Source of the DNA: Undibacterium sp. YM2
GTDB lineage: Bacteria; Pseudomonadota; Gammaproteobacteria; Burkholderiales; Burkholderiaceae_D
DNA length: 64,000 nucleotides
NCBI RefSeq assembly: GCF_009937975.1
Contig: NZ_AP018441.1
Location: forward strand, 806,001-870,000
Direction of reading: 5' to 3'
Position numbers and translations under genes: made by a program. The notes under the pieces are model-generated. The model had not been told where the DNA came from. It was given only the letters and a program-made list of their open reading frames with translations, and made no database searches. Of the stretch, positions 42,286-53,458 are shown one piece after another (the stretch's first letter is position 1; the number at the start of each line of letters is the position of its first letter).

Positions 42286-43455
42286 ATGTTGCTCTGGTTG
42301 GCTGAAATGTTAAAGCAGGATATAGGCTGGCTGCGCGTCTTTGGGTTTATTACCTTCCGCGCAGTTTTTGCCACGATGACGGCCATCTCCATCGGTATTT
42401 TTGCTGGTCCAGCGGTTATCCGCATGCTGACCAGGCTCAAGGTAGGCCAGGCTGTGCGCAGCTATGGCATGGAAACACATTTGGTTAAATCCGGTACGCC
42501 TACCATGGGGGGCGTACTGGTCTTGATTTCGATTGGCATCTCCACTTTATTGTGGGGTGATTTGAGCAACCGTTTTATCTGGGTAGTCATGATAGTCACC
42601 CTCGGTTATGGTGCAGTAGGTTGGGTTGATGATTACCGCAAGGTGGTTTACAAAGACCCTGAAGGCATGCGCTCCAGGGAAAAATATTTCTGGCAATCGC
42701 TGATAGGTTTGATCGCTGCTTTTTATCTGGCGTTTTCAGTCTCTGCACCAAGCAATTCAAAAGTGCTGGAATTGTTTATCGCCTGGGTACAGTCCGGCTT
42801 CAATATGGATTTGCCACCCAAGGCAGATTTGATCGTGCCCTTTTTTAAAACTGTCAGCTATCCCCTCGGCGTCTGGGGTTTTATCGCTTTGACTTATTGC
42901 GTCATCGTCGGTACCAGCAATGCCGTGAATTTTACTGATGGCCTCGATGGTCTGGCCATCATGCCTACCATCATGGTCGGTTCTGCCCTGGGTCTGTTTG
43001 CTTACCTGACGGGTAATGTCGGTTATGCCAAATATCTGTTGATACCGCATATACCAGGCGCTGGTGAATTGCTGATTTTCTGTGGTGCGATGGCCGGGGC
43101 TGGTCTGGCTTTTCTCTGGTTCAATGCTCACCCCGCACAAGTATTCATGGGTGACGTAGGGGCACTCGCCTTGGGTGGCGCACTGGGTACGGTGGCAGTC
43201 ATCGTCAGGCAAGAAATTGTGCTGTTCATCATGGGTGGTATTTTTGTGGCAGAGACTTTGTCCGTCATGCTGCAAGTCAGTTACTTCAAATACACCAAGA
43301 GGAAATATGGCGAAGGCCGCCGCCTGTTGTTGATGGCACCTTTGCATCACCATTTTGAGAAAAAAGGCTGGAAAGAAACCCAGGTTGTCGTGCGTTTCTG
43401 GATCATCACCATGTTGCTGGTGCTGATAGGTTTGTCTTCACTGAAGTTACGTTAA
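42286..43455 (+). CDS. mraY: MraY, phospho-MurNAc-pentapeptide translocase
   Basis: A 389-residue inner membrane enzyme with ten likely membrane segments. It makes lipid I from UDP-MurNAc-pentapeptide and undecaprenyl phosphate. Motifs: [15 protein letters not shown] (catalytic Asp pair), [13 protein letters not shown] and [14 protein letters not shown]. The end of the gene (KLR-stop) is repeated three times as DNA, see the repeat at 43444. Confidence 0.96.
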   Translation: MLLWLAEMLKQDIGWLRVFGFITFRAVFATMTAISIGIFAGPAVIRMLTRLKVGQAVRSYGMETHLVKSGTPTMGGVLVLISIGISTLLWGDLSNRFIWVVMIVTLGYGAVGWVDDYRKVVYKDPEGMRSREKYFWQSLIGLIAAFYLAFSVSAPSNSKVLELFIAWVQSGFNMDLPPKADLIVPFFKTVSYPLGVWGFIALTYCVIVGTSNAVNFTDGLDGLAIMPTIMVGSALGLFAYLTGNVGYAKYLLIPHIPGAGELLIFCGAMAGAGLAFLWFNAHPAQVFMGDVGALALGGALGTVAVIVRQEIVLFIMGGIFVAETLSVMLQVSYFKYTKRKYGEGRRLLLMAPLHHHFEKKGWKETQVVVRFWIITMLLVLIGLSSLKLR

Positions 43456-43485
43456 ATAAGTTACGTTAAATAAGTTACGTTAAGA
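43444..43485 (+). repeat. Three tandem 14-bp repeats at the end of mraY
   Basis: AAGTTACGTTAAAT occurs at 43444 and 43458, and as AAGTTACGTTAAGA at 43472. Each copy contains the last codons of mraY (AAG TTA CGT TAA), so the true stop in copy one is followed by two duplicates. It looks like a recent slippage or duplication in the mraY-murD gap. Confidence 0.9.
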
Positions 43486-43501
43486 GATAGATATAGAGTT
43501 T

Positions 43502-45007
43502 ATGGATTTTTCAGGTAAACATGTACTGGTTCTGGGCCTGGGTGAAACCGGGCTGGCGATGGCGCAATGGCTGTTGCGCGCCGGTGCACGCCTGCGTGTT
43601 GCCGATACTCGTGAAGCCCCCGACAGGTTGCCACAATTGCAGGCACTGTCAGATCAGGTGGAATTTATTGGCGGTCCATTCAACCCGGCATTGCTCGATG
43701 ATGTTGAGTTGATGGCAGTCAGCCCCGGTTTGTCACCTCTGCGTGAATTGCAGGAACTGTTACCAATAGCTGCTGAAAAAAATATCCCGGTCTGGGGCGA
43801 GATAGAGTTGTTTGCCCAGGCTCTGCAAGCTTTGAAGGCTGAGCGCGAATACCAGCCTAAAGTCATCGCCATCACTGGCACCAATGGCAAAACCACCGTT
43901 ACCAGCCTGGTTGGTTTGCTGGTAGAGCGTGCCGGTTTGACAGTCAAGGTCGCAGGCAATATCAGCCCGGCTGTACTCGATGTTTTGCGTGAGTGCCTGG
44001 AGCAAGACAGTCTGCCGCAAGTCTGGGTGCTGGAATTGTCCAGCTTCCAGTTGCATACCACGCATAGTCTGCAAGCCGATGTGGCAACCGTATTGAATAT
44101 CACCCAGGACCATCTGGACTGGCATGGCAGCCTGCAAGCGTATTGCGCTGACAAGGCAAAGATTTTTGGCGAACAGACTTTGCAAGTCCTGAACCGTGAT
44201 GATGCACTTGTCATGTCCATGGCCAAGCCGCATGGCAATGCAGTCAGCTTTGGTGTCGATGCACCCAAACACCTGGCGGACATGGGTTTGCTGAATGAGC
44301 ATGGCATGGGCTGGCTGGCGGTAGCAAATCCGGCAGAAGACGCACCTGTTGTCACGAATAGCCGTCGCAAGAAAAAAGAAGTCGAAGAAATGCCGGTCAT
44401 CATCAGCCGCCTGATGCCGACGGATGCCTTGCAAATCCGTGGTCAGCATAATGCGGCAAATGCCCTGGCTGCCCTGGCTTTGTGCCGTGGCATAGGTTTG
44501 TCATTTGCGCCCCTGCTGCATGGTTTGCGTGATTACAAAGGCGAACCGCACAGGGTAGAGCAGGTTGCCAATATAGCCGGCGTTGATTATATCGACGACA
44601 GCAAGGGGACCAATGTTGGTGCCACGGTCGCTGCTTTGAGAGGCCTGGGCCAGCAATCTGACGCATTGCATAAACGGATTATTTTGATTGCCGGTGGCGA
44701 GGGCAAGGGCCAGGATTTTTCTCCTCTGGCTGATCCGGTCGAGCGTTATACCAAAGCTGTCATATTGATAGGCAAAGCCAAAGACGAGTTGCAACAGGCA
44801 TTGGCAGTGACCGGCGTGTCTGTACACGATGTCGCAACACTGGAAATGGCAGTGCAGGCAGCGGCTGAGATGGCGGCAGATGGCGACATCGTTCTGCTGT
44901 CACCGGCTTGCGCGAGTCTGGACATGTTCCGCAATTATGCCCATCGCGCTGAAGTGTTTGTCGATGCGGTGCGTGAAATCGCACTGGCACGCGGGGAGGT
45001 CTGCTGA
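43502..45007 (+). CDS. murD: MurD, UDP-MurNAc-L-Ala--D-Glu ligase
   Basis: A 501-residue Mur ligase that adds D-glutamate. It has the N-terminal Rossmann-like domain ([20 protein letters not shown]), ATP loop [14 protein letters not shown], and [21 protein letters not shown] charged insert near residues 285-300 ([12 protein letters not shown]) makes it somewhat longer than E. coli MurD. No strong ribosome site before ATG 43502; the 14-bp duplications upstream may have moved it. It overlaps ftsW by one base. Confidence 0.95.
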   Translation: MDFSGKHVLVLGLGETGLAMAQWLLRAGARLRVADTREAPDRLPQLQALSDQVEFIGGPFNPALLDDVELMAVSPGLSPLRELQELLPIAAEKNIPVWGEIELFAQALQALKAEREYQPKVIAITGTNGKTTVTSLVGLLVERAGLTVKVAGNISPAVLDVLRECLEQDSLPQVWVLELSSFQLHTTHSLQADVATVLNITQDHLDWHGSLQAYCADKAKIFGEQTLQVLNRDDALVMSMAKPHGNAVSFGVDAPKHLADMGLLNEHGMGWLAVANPAEDAPVVTNSRRKKKEVEEMPVIISRLMPTDALQIRGQHNAANALAALALCRGIGLSFAPLLHGLRDYKGEPHRVEQVANIAGVDYIDDSKGTNVGATVAALRGLGQQSDALHKRIILIAGGEGKGQDFSPLADPVERYTKAVILIGKAKDELQQALAVTGVSVHDVATLEMAVQAAAEMAADGDIVLLSPACASLDMFRNYAHRAEVFVDAVREIALARGEVC

Positions 45008-46224
45008 TGCGTCAGTTGTTGCTCCCACTGCAAAGATGGTCCCCGTTTGGCGCACCGCCAGCGAGTACCAACCTGGTCAGCCGGTCCAAGATGATGGACT
45101 ATGACCAGCCTTTGGTGTGGGTGACAATTATCCTGATGCTGTTTGGCATGGTCATGGTGTATTCGGCTTCCATCTCTTTGCCTGATTCACCCAAGTATGC
45201 CAATTACAAAAATTCGCATTTCCTGATTCGTCAGGCGATCTTTGTCGTGGTGGCCCTGATCGCAGGTGCATTGGTATTCCGTATCCCGATCGCGACCTGG
45301 CAAAAATATGCACCTTATTTATTTGTGGCGACCCTGGTCTTGCTGGTAGCAGTATTGATACCGGGTCTGGGCAAGGGCGTCAATGGTGCCAAACGCTGGT
45401 TGTCTTTCAAAGTCTTGAATTTGCAACCTTCTGAATTGATGAAGCTGTTCATGGTCTTGTATGCCGCCGACTATACCGTGCGCAAACAGGAATACATGCA
45501 CAAACTGACCAAGGGTTTCGTCCCCATGCTGGCAGCGGTTGGCATCGTGGGTTTGCTGTTATTGCTGGAGCCTGACCTGGGTGCTTTTGGCGTCATCGTT
45601 TGTATCGCCATGGGCATCCTGTTTTTGGGGGGTATCAACGGCGTCTGGTTCGGTGGCATTGCCGCTACCCTGATCGGTATCTTTACTGCGGTTATCTTGA
45701 TATCGCCATGGCGGCGTGAACGTATTTTTGCCTACCTTAGCCCATTTGACGAAGATCATGCACTGGGCAAGGCCTACCAGCTGACACATTCGCTGATTGC
45801 ATTTGGCCGTGGTGAATTATTTGGCGTAGGCCTCGGTGCCAGCGTACAAAAACTGCATTACCTGCCAGAAGCACACACAGATTTTTTGCTGGCTGTCATC
45901 GGAGAAGAGCTGGGATTCGTTGGTGTCATGGCAGTCGTACTTTTATTTTACTGGTTGCTGAAACGCGCTTTTGAAATCGGCAGGCAAGCGATAGCGCTGG
46001 ATCAGACCTTTGCCGGTTTGCTGGCCAAGGGCATAGGTATCTGGATAGGTGTGCAGGCGTTTATTAATATGGGGGTTAACCTGGGCTTGTTGCCTACCAA
46101 AGGTTTGACCCTGCCTTTGATGAGTTATGGTGGTTCTGGTGTCATGATTAATTGTGTGGGTTTGGCGATTTTGTTGCGTGTCGATTATGAAAACCGCGTC
46201 TTGATGCGTGGAGGCCGTGCATGA
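45007..46224 (+). CDS. ftsW: FtsW, septal peptidoglycan glycosyltransferase (SEDS)
   Basis: A 405-residue membrane protein with about ten membrane segments. SEDS-family motifs: [37 protein letters not shown] and [19 protein letters not shown]. It polymerises lipid II at the septum with FtsI. The N-terminus is longer than in E. coli, with a polar start ([14 protein letters not shown]). It overlaps murG by four bases. Confidence 0.95.
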   Translation: MRQLLLPLQRWSPFGAPPASTNLVSRSKMMDYDQPLVWVTIILMLFGMVMVYSASISLPDSPKYANYKNSHFLIRQAIFVVVALIAGALVFRIPIATWQKYAPYLFVATLVLLVAVLIPGLGKGVNGAKRWLSFKVLNLQPSELMKLFMVLYAADYTVRKQEYMHKLTKGFVPMLAAVGIVGLLLLLEPDLGAFGVIVCIAMGILFLGGINGVWFGGIAATLIGIFTAVILISPWRRERIFAYLSPFDEDHALGKAYQLTHSLIAFGRGELFGVGLGASVQKLHYLPEAHTDFLLAVIGEELGFVGVMAVVLLFYWLLKRAFEIGRQAIALDQTFAGLLAKGIGIWIGVQAFINMGVNLGLLPTKGLTLPLMSYGGSGVMINCVGLAILLRVDYENRVLMRGGRA

Positions 46225-47312
46225 GCCAGGCCATACAAAAAATGCCAAAAAAATTGCTGATCATGGCAGCCGGCACAGGTGGGCATATCTTCCCTGGTCT
46301 GGCGATAGCCGACATCATGCGCGAACGCGGCTGGCAAGTCAGCTGGCTGGGTACGCAGATAGGCATGGAAGGGCAGATCGTACCCAAGCACAATATCGCC
46401 ATGGACAATATTGATTTCTCTGGCTTGCGTGGCAAGGGTTTGTCGCACACGGTCAGCGGTGCTTTTAAACTGGTCAAGAGTTTCTTTAGCTGCTTTAGCA
46501 TCATCGGTCGCCGTCAGCCAGATGTGGTATTGGGCATGGGCGGTTATGTGACCGTGCCTGGCGGCATCATGGCAGCCTTGCGCGGTAAGCCAGTTGTGTT
46601 GATGAATGCGGATGCTGCCTTGCTGCTGTCGAACAAGGCTTTGCGTCCTTTCGCCAGTAAATTACTGTTTGGTCTGCCATCGGCAACAGTAACAGCGGAT
46701 CAGAAAACAACTGTTATTGGCAACCCCATACGCAAAGAAATTTGCGAATTGCCAGCGCCAGCGACACGTTATGCAGAACGCACTGGCCCTTTGCGCATAC
46801 TGGTCGTTGGCGGCAGCCTGGGTGCCAAGGTATTGAATGACGCAGTACCTCAGGCGGTGGCCTTGCTGCCAGAAGCCCAGCGTCCACTGATTACACATCA
46901 GTCTGGCAAACAACATATAGAAGCTTTGCGCCAAAGTTATGCGCAGGCAGGTGTGCAGGCTGAAGTGCTGGACTTTATCGACGACATGCCGCGCCGCTAT
47001 GCCGAGGCTGATCTGGTGATTTGCCGCGCCGGTGCGATTACTGTGTCTGAACTGACTGCTGCCGGTGTGGCCAGCATACTCGTGCCTTTCATGGCGTCAA
47101 GCACTTCGCATCAAAAAGAAAACGCCATCTGGATGGCAGGACAAAAAGCCGCCATCCATTTGCCACAAACTGAATTAAGCCCAGCCTTGCTGGCAGAAAA
47201 ATTAAAAGTACTGGACAGAGCGCAATGCCTGGCGATGGCTGAAACAGCCTACGCCCTGGGGCAGCGCGAAGCCAGTGCCAACATCGCCCATATTCTGGAA
47301 GCATTAGCATGA
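46221..47312 (+). CDS. murG: MurG, lipid II-forming GlcNAc transferase
   Basis: A 363-residue peripheral membrane enzyme transferring GlcNAc to lipid I. N-terminal glycine-rich loop [16 protein letters not shown], then [13 protein letters not shown], and the C-terminal nucleotide-sugar site with [11 protein letters not shown] and [15 protein letters not shown]. All GT28 motifs are kept. It overlaps both neighbours by four bases. Confidence 0.96.
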   Translation: MSQAIQKMPKKLLIMAAGTGGHIFPGLAIADIMRERGWQVSWLGTQIGMEGQIVPKHNIAMDNIDFSGLRGKGLSHTVSGAFKLVKSFFSCFSIIGRRQPDVVLGMGGYVTVPGGIMAALRGKPVVLMNADAALLLSNKALRPFASKLLFGLPSATVTADQKTTVIGNPIRKEICELPAPATRYAERTGPLRILVVGGSLGAKVLNDAVPQAVALLPEAQRPLITHQSGKQHIEALRQSYAQAGVQAEVLDFIDDMPRRYAEADLVICRAGAITVSELTAAGVASILVPFMASSTSHQKENAIWMAGQKAAIHLPQTELSPALLAEKLKVLDRAQCLAMAETAYALGQREASANIAHILEALA

Positions 47313-48694
47313 AACACAAAGTCAAACACATCCATTTTGTAGGCATAGGCGGCTCGGGCATGAGCGGTATCGCCGAAGTCTTGTTGAATCTCGGCTACAC
47401 TATCTCCGGTTCTGACCTCGGCAGCAATGCTGCTTCAAAACGACTGGCGCAGCTGGGTGCAAACGTCATGCTGGGTCACGCGGCAGAAAATATTGCGGGT
47501 GCAGATGCTGTCGTGACATCGACGGCAGTTAAGGGTGATAACCCTGAAGTCATCGCTGCCCGCGCCAAACATATCCCCATCGTGCCACGCGCCATGATGC
47601 TGGCAGAACTCATGCGTTTGAAAAGCGGTATCGCGATTGCCGGTACACATGGCAAGACGACGACGACCAGCCTGGTTGCCAGTGTATTGGCACAAGGTGG
47701 TCTCGACCCGACTTTCGTCATCGGCGGTTTGCTCAATAGTGCTGGTGCCAATGCCAAACTGGGTAGCGGCGATTTCATCGTGGCAGAAGCCGATGAATCT
47801 GATGCTTCTTTCCTCAATCTCTTGCCAGTGATTGAAGTCATCACCAATATCGATGCCGACCATATGGAAACCTATGGTCATGACTTCGCCCGCCTGAAAC
47901 AGGCTTTCATCGAATTTACCCAGCGATTGCCATTCTACGGCGTGGCAGTTTTGTGCCTGGATGATGCGAACGTGCGTGAAATCATGCCTTTCGTATCCAA
48001 ACCCATCGTCACTTATGGTTTTCATGCAGATGCCGATGTACGTGCAGTGGATGCTACAGCCGCCAATGGCAAGATGCATTTCACCGTAGTGCAAGATGGC
48101 TATGAGAATATGCAGGTCAGCCTGAACCAGCCTGGCATGCACAATGTACAAAATGCCTGCGCCGCGATAGCGATAGCGCGTGAAGTCGGTGTCAGCGATG
48201 AGGCAACGCAAAAAGCGCTGAGCGAATTCAACGGTGTAGGTCGTCGCTTTACCCGCTATGGTGAAATCGCTCTGGCCAATGGCGGCACTTTTGCCCTGGT
48301 GGATGACTATGGTCATCATCCAGTGGAAATGGCTGCTACTTTGGCGGCAGCACGTGGCGCTTATCCAGGCCGCAGGCTGGTGCTGGCTTTCCAGCCGCAC
48401 CGTTATACCCGTACCCGTGATCTGTTTGAAGATTTCGTCCGTGTGATTTCTGATGCTGACGCGGTGGTACTGGCAGAAGTCTATGCCGCTGGCGAAGCAC
48501 CGATATTGGCGGCAGATGGCCGCTCCCTGTCGCGCGCCCTGCGCGTCATGGGCAAGGTAGAGCCGGTATTTGTAGAAGATATTTTGGAAATGCCCGACAG
48601 TATTTTACGGGTATTGAAAGACGGCGATGTAGTCATCGTCATGGGGGCAGGTTCCATCAATGCTGTGCCGGCAAAACTGGCGCAGTCAGTGTAA
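47309..48694 (+). CDS. murC: MurC, UDP-MurNAc--L-alanine ligase
   Basis: A 461-residue Mur ligase that adds the first amino acid. N-terminal [20 protein letters not shown] loop [17 protein letters not shown], and [18 protein letters not shown], the MurC-specific motif. Normal length. ddl follows after 27 bases. Confidence 0.96.
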   Translation: MKHKVKHIHFVGIGGSGMSGIAEVLLNLGYTISGSDLGSNAASKRLAQLGANVMLGHAAENIAGADAVVTSTAVKGDNPEVIAARAKHIPIVPRAMMLAELMRLKSGIAIAGTHGKTTTTSLVASVLAQGGLDPTFVIGGLLNSAGANAKLGSGDFIVAEADESDASFLNLLPVIEVITNIDADHMETYGHDFARLKQAFIEFTQRLPFYGVAVLCLDDANVREIMPFVSKPIVTYGFHADADVRAVDATAANGKMHFTVVQDGYENMQVSLNQPGMHNVQNACAAIAIAREVGVSDEATQKALSEFNGVGRRFTRYGEIALANGGTFALVDDYGHHPVEMAATLAAARGAYPGRRLVLAFQPHRYTRTRDLFEDFVRVISDADAVVLAEVYAAGEAPILAADGRSLSRALRVMGKVEPVFVEDILEMPDSILRVLKDGDVVIVMGAGSINAVPAKLAQSV

Positions 48695-48721
48695 ATGTAG
48701 AAAACAAGTGATCAGATCATC

Positions 48722-49684
48722 ATGAGCGAATTGAATTTGAAATCTCTGGGCAAAGTAGGCGTGTTATTTGGCGGGCGTTCGGCTGAGCGTGAAATCTCCC
48801 TGATGTCCGGTACTGGCGTATTGCAAGCCTTGAAAAGCAAAGGCATAGATGCCCATGGTTTTGACACGGCAGAACGCAGCATCGCTGAATTGGCCGCAGA
48901 AAAATTTGACCGTGTTTTCATTGCCCTGCATGGCCGCTATGGTGAAGATGGCAGTCTGCAAGGTGTGCTGGAGCAATTGAATATTCCTTACACGGGCAGC
49001 GGTGTCATGGCATCAGCGATCGCCATGGACAAGATTTTTACCAAGCGTATCTGGCAAACCTATGGCCTGAGCACTCCTGCTTATGCCGTGTTGACCGGCC
49101 AGACTGAATTGCGCCGTGTGCCGGACGAACTTGGTTTGCCACTTATCATCAAGCCGCCACATGAGGGTTCTACAATAGGTATCACCAAGGTCGTCGGATA
49201 TTCAGATATGCAGGAGGCCTATGCTTTGGCGGCCCAGTTTGATGAAGTCGTGCTGGCAGAAGAATTTGTCGAAGGCCGCGAATTGACAGTGGCGATACTC
49301 GGCAAGGGTGAGCAGGCGTATGCATTGCCGATTACTGAAATCGTGGCACCTGATGGTAACTACGATTACCAGAACAAGTATTTTACTGATGACACGCAAT
49401 ACATTTGCCCGGCAGTCCTGGAACAGGATTTGACCGATGCCATCCGCAAAATGGCTGTCGATGCTTACCGCGCACTGGATTGCGAAGGCTGGGCCAGGGT
49501 TGATGTCTTGTTGCGCAAGTCGGATAACAAACCGTTCTTGCTGGAGATTAATACTTCTCCAGGCATGACCGGGCATTCGCTGGTGCCCATGGCAGCCAAG
49601 GCAGTAGGCATCAGTTATGAAGACTTGTGTGTGGAAATTTTGAAGACAGCAAGCTTGAAAATTAAATCTGAAACAAAAAAGTAA
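48722..49684 (+). CDS. ddl: Ddl, D-alanine--D-alanine ligase
   Basis: A 320-residue ATP-grasp ligase making the D-Ala-D-Ala dipeptide used by MurF. Motifs: [47 protein letters not shown] and [16 protein letters not shown]. It corresponds to the DdlB type found in dcw clusters. The ribosome site before ATG 48722 is weak. Confidence 0.95.
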   Translation: MSELNLKSLGKVGVLFGGRSAEREISLMSGTGVLQALKSKGIDAHGFDTAERSIAELAAEKFDRVFIALHGRYGEDGSLQGVLEQLNIPYTGSGVMASAIAMDKIFTKRIWQTYGLSTPAYAVLTGQTELRRVPDELGLPLIIKPPHEGSTIGITKVVGYSDMQEAYALAAQFDEVVLAEEFVEGRELTVAILGKGEQAYALPITEIVAPDGNYDYQNKYFTDDTQYICPAVLEQDLTDAIRKMAVDAYRALDCEGWARVDVLLRKSDNKPFLLEINTSPGMTGHSLVPMAAKAVGISYEDLCVEILKTASLKIKSETKK

Positions 49685-49701
49685 ACGAGTAAGAGTAAAA
49701 A

Positions 49702-50493
49702 ATGTGGCATGACAGCAAGCTGATGAACAATACCGCGAATGCCCTGTTTGGGCTGGTACTGTTCATCTTGGTGTTGTCAGGCGTCTGGTGGGTAATACAA
49801 AGGCCATTTTTTACCTTGCGCGTGATACGGGTAGAAGCGAGCAGTGCGGTTGATAGTGCAGGTTTACGGCATGTGAATACGCTGACGATCAGGAACACGG
49901 CTTTACCCAAGATCAGGGGTAATTTTTTTACTGCAAATCTGGATGCGGTAAGAACAGCTTTTGAAGCAGTACCCTGGGTGCGCAAGGCCAGCGTACAAAG
50001 AGAATGGCCGAACAAACTCATCGTCACCCTGGAAGAACATGTGGCACTGGGCACCTGGGGTGAAAACGGGCAATTGATTTCTGCCAAGGGCGATGTGTTC
50101 ACCGCCAACCTGGCAGAGGCCGAGGATGATGCAGATCTGGTGGCCCTGAGTGGACCGGATGGTAGTGAAAAAGAAGTGCTGGCGCAGTATCTGGAATTTA
50201 AAAACTGGTTTGCCAGGATCAGTCTGGCACCGGATGAAGTGAGTTACTCCAGTCGTTATGCCTGGAGTCTGAAGTTGAATAATGGCATGCAGGTGCAATT
50301 GGGCAGAGTGCAGGATGCAACAACGCTCAAGAGCAGGGTGGATAAACTGATGACAGTCTATCCGCAACTGCTGGCTAGTTTGCAGGACAGTATTGAAAGT
50401 GTGGACATGCGTTATCCGAATGGCCTGGCGCTCAAATCGAGTCATAGCAATATCGGATCAAAAAAGCAAACAAAAGCAAGTGGAAAGACATGA
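49702..50493 (+). CDS. ftsQ: FtsQ, cell division protein
   Basis: A 263-residue bitopic protein: short cytoplasmic start, one membrane segment (ALFGLVLFILVLSGVWWVI), POTRA domain (about 40-110; FFTLRVIRVEA and VPWVRKASVQREWPNKLIV) and the beta domain. It recruits FtsLB and links to FtsA and FtsZ. The tail is serine/lysine rich. It overlaps ftsA by four bases. Confidence 0.94.
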   Translation: MWHDSKLMNNTANALFGLVLFILVLSGVWWVIQRPFFTLRVIRVEASSAVDSAGLRHVNTLTIRNTALPKIRGNFFTANLDAVRTAFEAVPWVRKASVQREWPNKLIVTLEEHVALGTWGENGQLISAKGDVFTANLAEAEDDADLVALSGPDGSEKEVLAQYLEFKNWFARISLAPDEVSYSSRYAWSLKLNNGMQVQLGRVQDATTLKSRVDKLMTVYPQLLASLQDSIESVDMRYPNGLALKSSHSNIGSKKQTKASGKT

Positions 50494-51722
50494 CAAAAGA
50501 CGCTAAAAATCTGATCGTTGGTCTCGATATCGGCACCTCAAAAATTGTGGCGGTCGTGGCAGAAGTCATGCCTGACGGCAGGCATGAAGTCATAGGCCTG
50601 GGCCAGCATGAATCCAAGGGGCTGAAAAAAGGCGTCGTCGTTAATATCGAGGCGACCGTCGAATCCATACAGCGCGCTTTGGAAGAAGCCGAGTTGATGG
50701 CGGACTGCAAGATACGCAATGTATATACCGGTATTGCCGGCAGCCATATCCGCAGCTTTAATTCCAGCGGCATGGTGGCTATCAAGGATAAGGAAGTCAC
50801 CGCAGCTGACGTTTCGCGCGTGATAGAAACTGCCAAGGCTGTCAATATTCCTACTGACCAGCAATTGCTGCATACCTTGCCGCAAGAATTTATCGTTGAT
50901 AGCCAGGACGATGTGCGCGAACCGATAGGTATGAGCGGTATACGTCTCGAAGTCAAAGTGCATATCGTTACCGGTGCTGTGTCTGCGGTGCAGAACATCG
51001 TCAAATGCGTACGCCGTTGCGGCCTTGAAGTATCTGACCTGATCTTGCAACCTATGGCCTCGGCTGAAGCCGTGCTGACCAAGGATGAAAAAGAGCTGGG
51101 CGTGGTACTCATCGATATCGGTGGCGGCACAACTGACGTTGCAGTATTCAGCGAAGGTGCGATACGACACACTGCTGTGATACCGATAGCCGGTGACCAG
51201 ATCACCAATGATATCGCGATGGCCTTGCGCACGCCGACCTCGGAAGCAGAAGAAATCAAGGTGCGTTTTGGTGTCGCCAAACAGGTATTGGCTGATCCGT
51301 CCGACACGCTGGAAGTGCCTGGTCTTGGTGACCGCGGCCCGCGCTCCTTGTCGCGCCAGGCTTTGGCGGCAGTGATAGAGCCGCGCGTTGAAGAATTGTT
51401 TGCGTTGGTGCACCAGGTGGTGCGTGAATCCGGCTATGAAGATGTGCTCTCATCCGGCATCGTTTTGACAGGCGGTTCTGCTGCCATGCCGGGCATGGTC
51501 GAGATGGCAGAAGACATCTTTTTGAAGCCGACCAGATTAGGCATGCCAGCGTATAGCGGACAGTTGGCAGATGTCGTGCGCAGCCTGCGTTATGCCACAG
51601 TTTTGGGGTTGTTGTTGGAAGCGAAGAAGCAGTATTTGCGCGGTCATCTGGTCACTCGGCAAGAAGGTTCAGCCAAAGCGGTCTGGCAACGCATGAAAGA
51701 GTGGTTTTTAGGGAATTTTTAG
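50490..51722 (+). CDS. ftsA: FtsA, actin-like division protein
   Basis: A 410-residue actin-fold ATPase tethering FtsZ to the membrane. It has GLDIGTSKIVAVVAEV at the start, DIGGGTTDVAVF, and ends with an amphipathic helix (VWQRMKEWFLGNF) that binds the membrane. Normal length. It is the last gene before the separate ftsZ leader. Confidence 0.96.
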   Translation: MTKDAKNLIVGLDIGTSKIVAVVAEVMPDGRHEVIGLGQHESKGLKKGVVVNIEATVESIQRALEEAELMADCKIRNVYTGIAGSHIRSFNSSGMVAIKDKEVTAADVSRVIETAKAVNIPTDQQLLHTLPQEFIVDSQDDVREPIGMSGIRLEVKVHIVTGAVSAVQNIVKCVRRCGLEVSDLILQPMASAEAVLTKDEKELGVVLIDIGGGTTDVAVFSEGAIRHTAVIPIAGDQITNDIAMALRTPTSEAEEIKVRFGVAKQVLADPSDTLEVPGLGDRGPRSLSRQALAAVIEPRVEELFALVHQVVRESGYEDVLSSGIVLTGGSAAMPGMVEMAEDIFLKPTRLGMPAYSGQLADVVRSLRYATVLGLLLEAKKQYLRGHLVTRQEGSAKAVWQRMKEWFLGNF

Positions 51723-51756
51723 CTTGTATTTTGTATCTAATTTGGTGTAGTCATTT

Positions 51757-51827
51757 TATAATAGTTCGATATACAGTTATTAGTCGCTAGTCGTCACATC
51801 CCGGTGATGCCTAGCGACTGATAACTG
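51757..51827 (+). promoter_or_regulatory. ftsZ promoter -10 and leader hairpin
   Basis: A perfect TATAAT at 51757 (weak -35 TTGTAT at 51731) lies in the ftsA-ftsZ gap. Just after the expected start is a 17-bp stem CAGTTATTAGTCGCTAG (51774) / CTAGCGACTGATAACTG (51811; one G-T pair), with a small inner stem. It ends nine bases before the ftsZ ribosome site GGAGGAG. There is no T run, so it is a leader structure and not a terminator. Confidence 0.65.
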
Positions 51828-51843
51828 CCTACCTGGAGGAGTC

Positions 51844-53046
51844 ATGATGGAGTTCGATATGGTTGATAACGCCACACAAGGCACCGTAATCAAGGTTGTC
51901 GGCGTAGGTGGCGCAGGCGGCAATGCGGTTCAGCACATGATCAACAAAGGCGTGTCCGGCGTTGAGTTCATTGCAGCAAACACAGATGCGCAAGCACTGT
52001 TGCAGTCTAAAGCAAACAATGTGATACAGATCGGCGAGACCGGTCTGGGCGCAGGTATGAAACCCGAAGTCGGCCGTAAGCTGGCTGAGGATTCCCGTGC
52101 CCGCATCGAAGACGCATTGCGCGGCGCGCACATGGTATTTATCGCTGCAGGTATGGGCGGTGGTACAGGTACTGGTGCTGCTCCCGTAGTTGCGCAAGTC
52201 GCCAAAGAACTGGGTGCGCTGACCGTGGCCGTGGTTTCCAAACCATTTTCCTACGAAGGTCAGAAATGCATGGACATCGCCGACGAAGGCCTGGAAGCCT
52301 TGTCTCAGCATGTCGATTCCCTGATCATCATTCTCAACGAAAAACTCGAAGAGATTTATGAAGACGACAGCATGATCGAATGGCTGCAACATGCCGATGA
52401 TGTCCTGAACAATGCCGTCGCCGGTATTGCCGAGATCATCAATGTGCCTGGCCATATCAACGTCGATTTCAATGACGTGAAAACCATCATGGGCGAACAA
52501 GGCAAGGCCATGATGGGTACGGCGACAGCTTCTGGTGTTGATCGCGCCCGCATCGCTGCTGAACAGGCAGTTGCATCTCCACTGCTGGATGGTATCGATT
52601 TGTCTGGTGCACGCGGCGTGTTGGTGAATGTCACAGCGAGCCGTGGTCTCAAAGGTAAAGAGATCAAGGAAGTCATGTCCACCGTGCGCGCTTTCGCTGC
52701 ACCGGACGCATCGATTGCCCAGGGTATCGCTTATGACGACAACATGGGTGACGATATCCGTGTGACGGTAGTTGCAACCGGCTTGGGTCGTGGCAAGAAA
52801 AATATCCAGCTGGTGCAAACACCTATGCTGCGTACCGGTACGCACAATGAAACCGTGATGGCCAGCCCGGTCATGACTTCTGCCACCATCAGCACTGGTG
52901 CTGCAACTGGTTCCGCAGGATTTGATGGCTTGAGCAAACCTGCAGTATGGCGCCGTGAATCTGCGTCAGAAACAGTACGTGCCCTGGAAAAAAATGGCAT
53001 GGAAACCTACGATATCCCAGCTTTCCTGCGCAAACAGGCTGACTGA
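51844..53046 (+). CDS. ftsZ: FtsZ, tubulin-like division GTPase
   Basis: A 400-residue protein forming the Z ring. The GTP-binding loop is GMGGGTGTGAAPVVA, the synergy region NVDFNDVKTIM is present, and the C-terminal peptide DIPAFLRKQAD binds FtsA/ZipA. A linker of about 50 residues separates the body from the peptide. GGAGGAG precedes ATG 51844; a second ATG follows at once (MMEF). A strong terminator closes the cluster. Confidence 0.97.
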   Translation: MMEFDMVDNATQGTVIKVVGVGGAGGNAVQHMINKGVSGVEFIAANTDAQALLQSKANNVIQIGETGLGAGMKPEVGRKLAEDSRARIEDALRGAHMVFIAAGMGGGTGTGAAPVVAQVAKELGALTVAVVSKPFSYEGQKCMDIADEGLEALSQHVDSLIIILNEKLEEIYEDDSMIEWLQHADDVLNNAVAGIAEIINVPGHINVDFNDVKTIMGEQGKAMMGTATASGVDRARIAAEQAVASPLLDGIDLSGARGVLVNVTASRGLKGKEIKEVMSTVRAFAAPDASIAQGIAYDDNMGDDIRVTVVATGLGRGKKNIQLVQTPMLRTGTHNETVMASPVMTSATISTGAATGSAGFDGLSKPAVWRRESASETVRALEKNGMETYDIPAFLRKQAD

Positions 53047-53066
53047 TTTATCTGGTTTTTCAGCAG

Positions 53067-53098
53067 AACGCCAGCTTCAGAAGAGGCTGGCGTTTTTT
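53067..53098 (+). terminator. Terminator of the dcw cluster
   Basis: A 9-bp stem AACGCCAGC / GCTGGCGTT with a 10-base loop, then a run of T. Confidence 0.92.
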
Positions 53099-53118
53099 AT
53101 TTGCTGATCGAAAATTCA

Positions 53119-53310
53119 GACCAAAAAGCTCACCACAGAGGCACAGAGGGAGGAAAGTCTGCTTGCAAGCAGACTTCGTTCCGCAGGCGCGCGGCATGCC
53201 GCACGAATTCCCTGCTACACCACAGAGGAAAAACAAGAGAGAAAAAGCTTTGGGGTTCTCTTGCCTTTCTCGGTGTCTCTGTGCCTCTGTGGTTAATGGT
53301 CTTAAGCTTT
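53119..53310. repeat. Dispersed inverted-repeat element, copy B
   Basis: The left arm begins ACCACAGAGGCACAGAGGGA (53132), the right arm ends CTCTGTGCCTCTGTGGTTAA (around 53277-53296). Read in reverse, the right arm matches the left arm of copy A at 21441. The centre carries a perfect 20-base palindrome AGTCTGCTTGCAAGCAGACT (53156-53175), a second palindrome GCGGCATGCCGC (53191) and an internal CCACAGAGG. No coding capacity is evident. Confidence 0.75.
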
Positions 53311-53458
53311 TACCTTTTAACTTCTGCAAGAAAATTCTAGCTCAGGCATACTTGCGTCCTTCACTGTCGGTGTTGATATGGCTCAAACTTCCTGCTTTTG
53401 GTGGAGGCGGCATACAGCAAGGCAGTGAATATCCGAATACTTATCTAGGGAGCATAAA

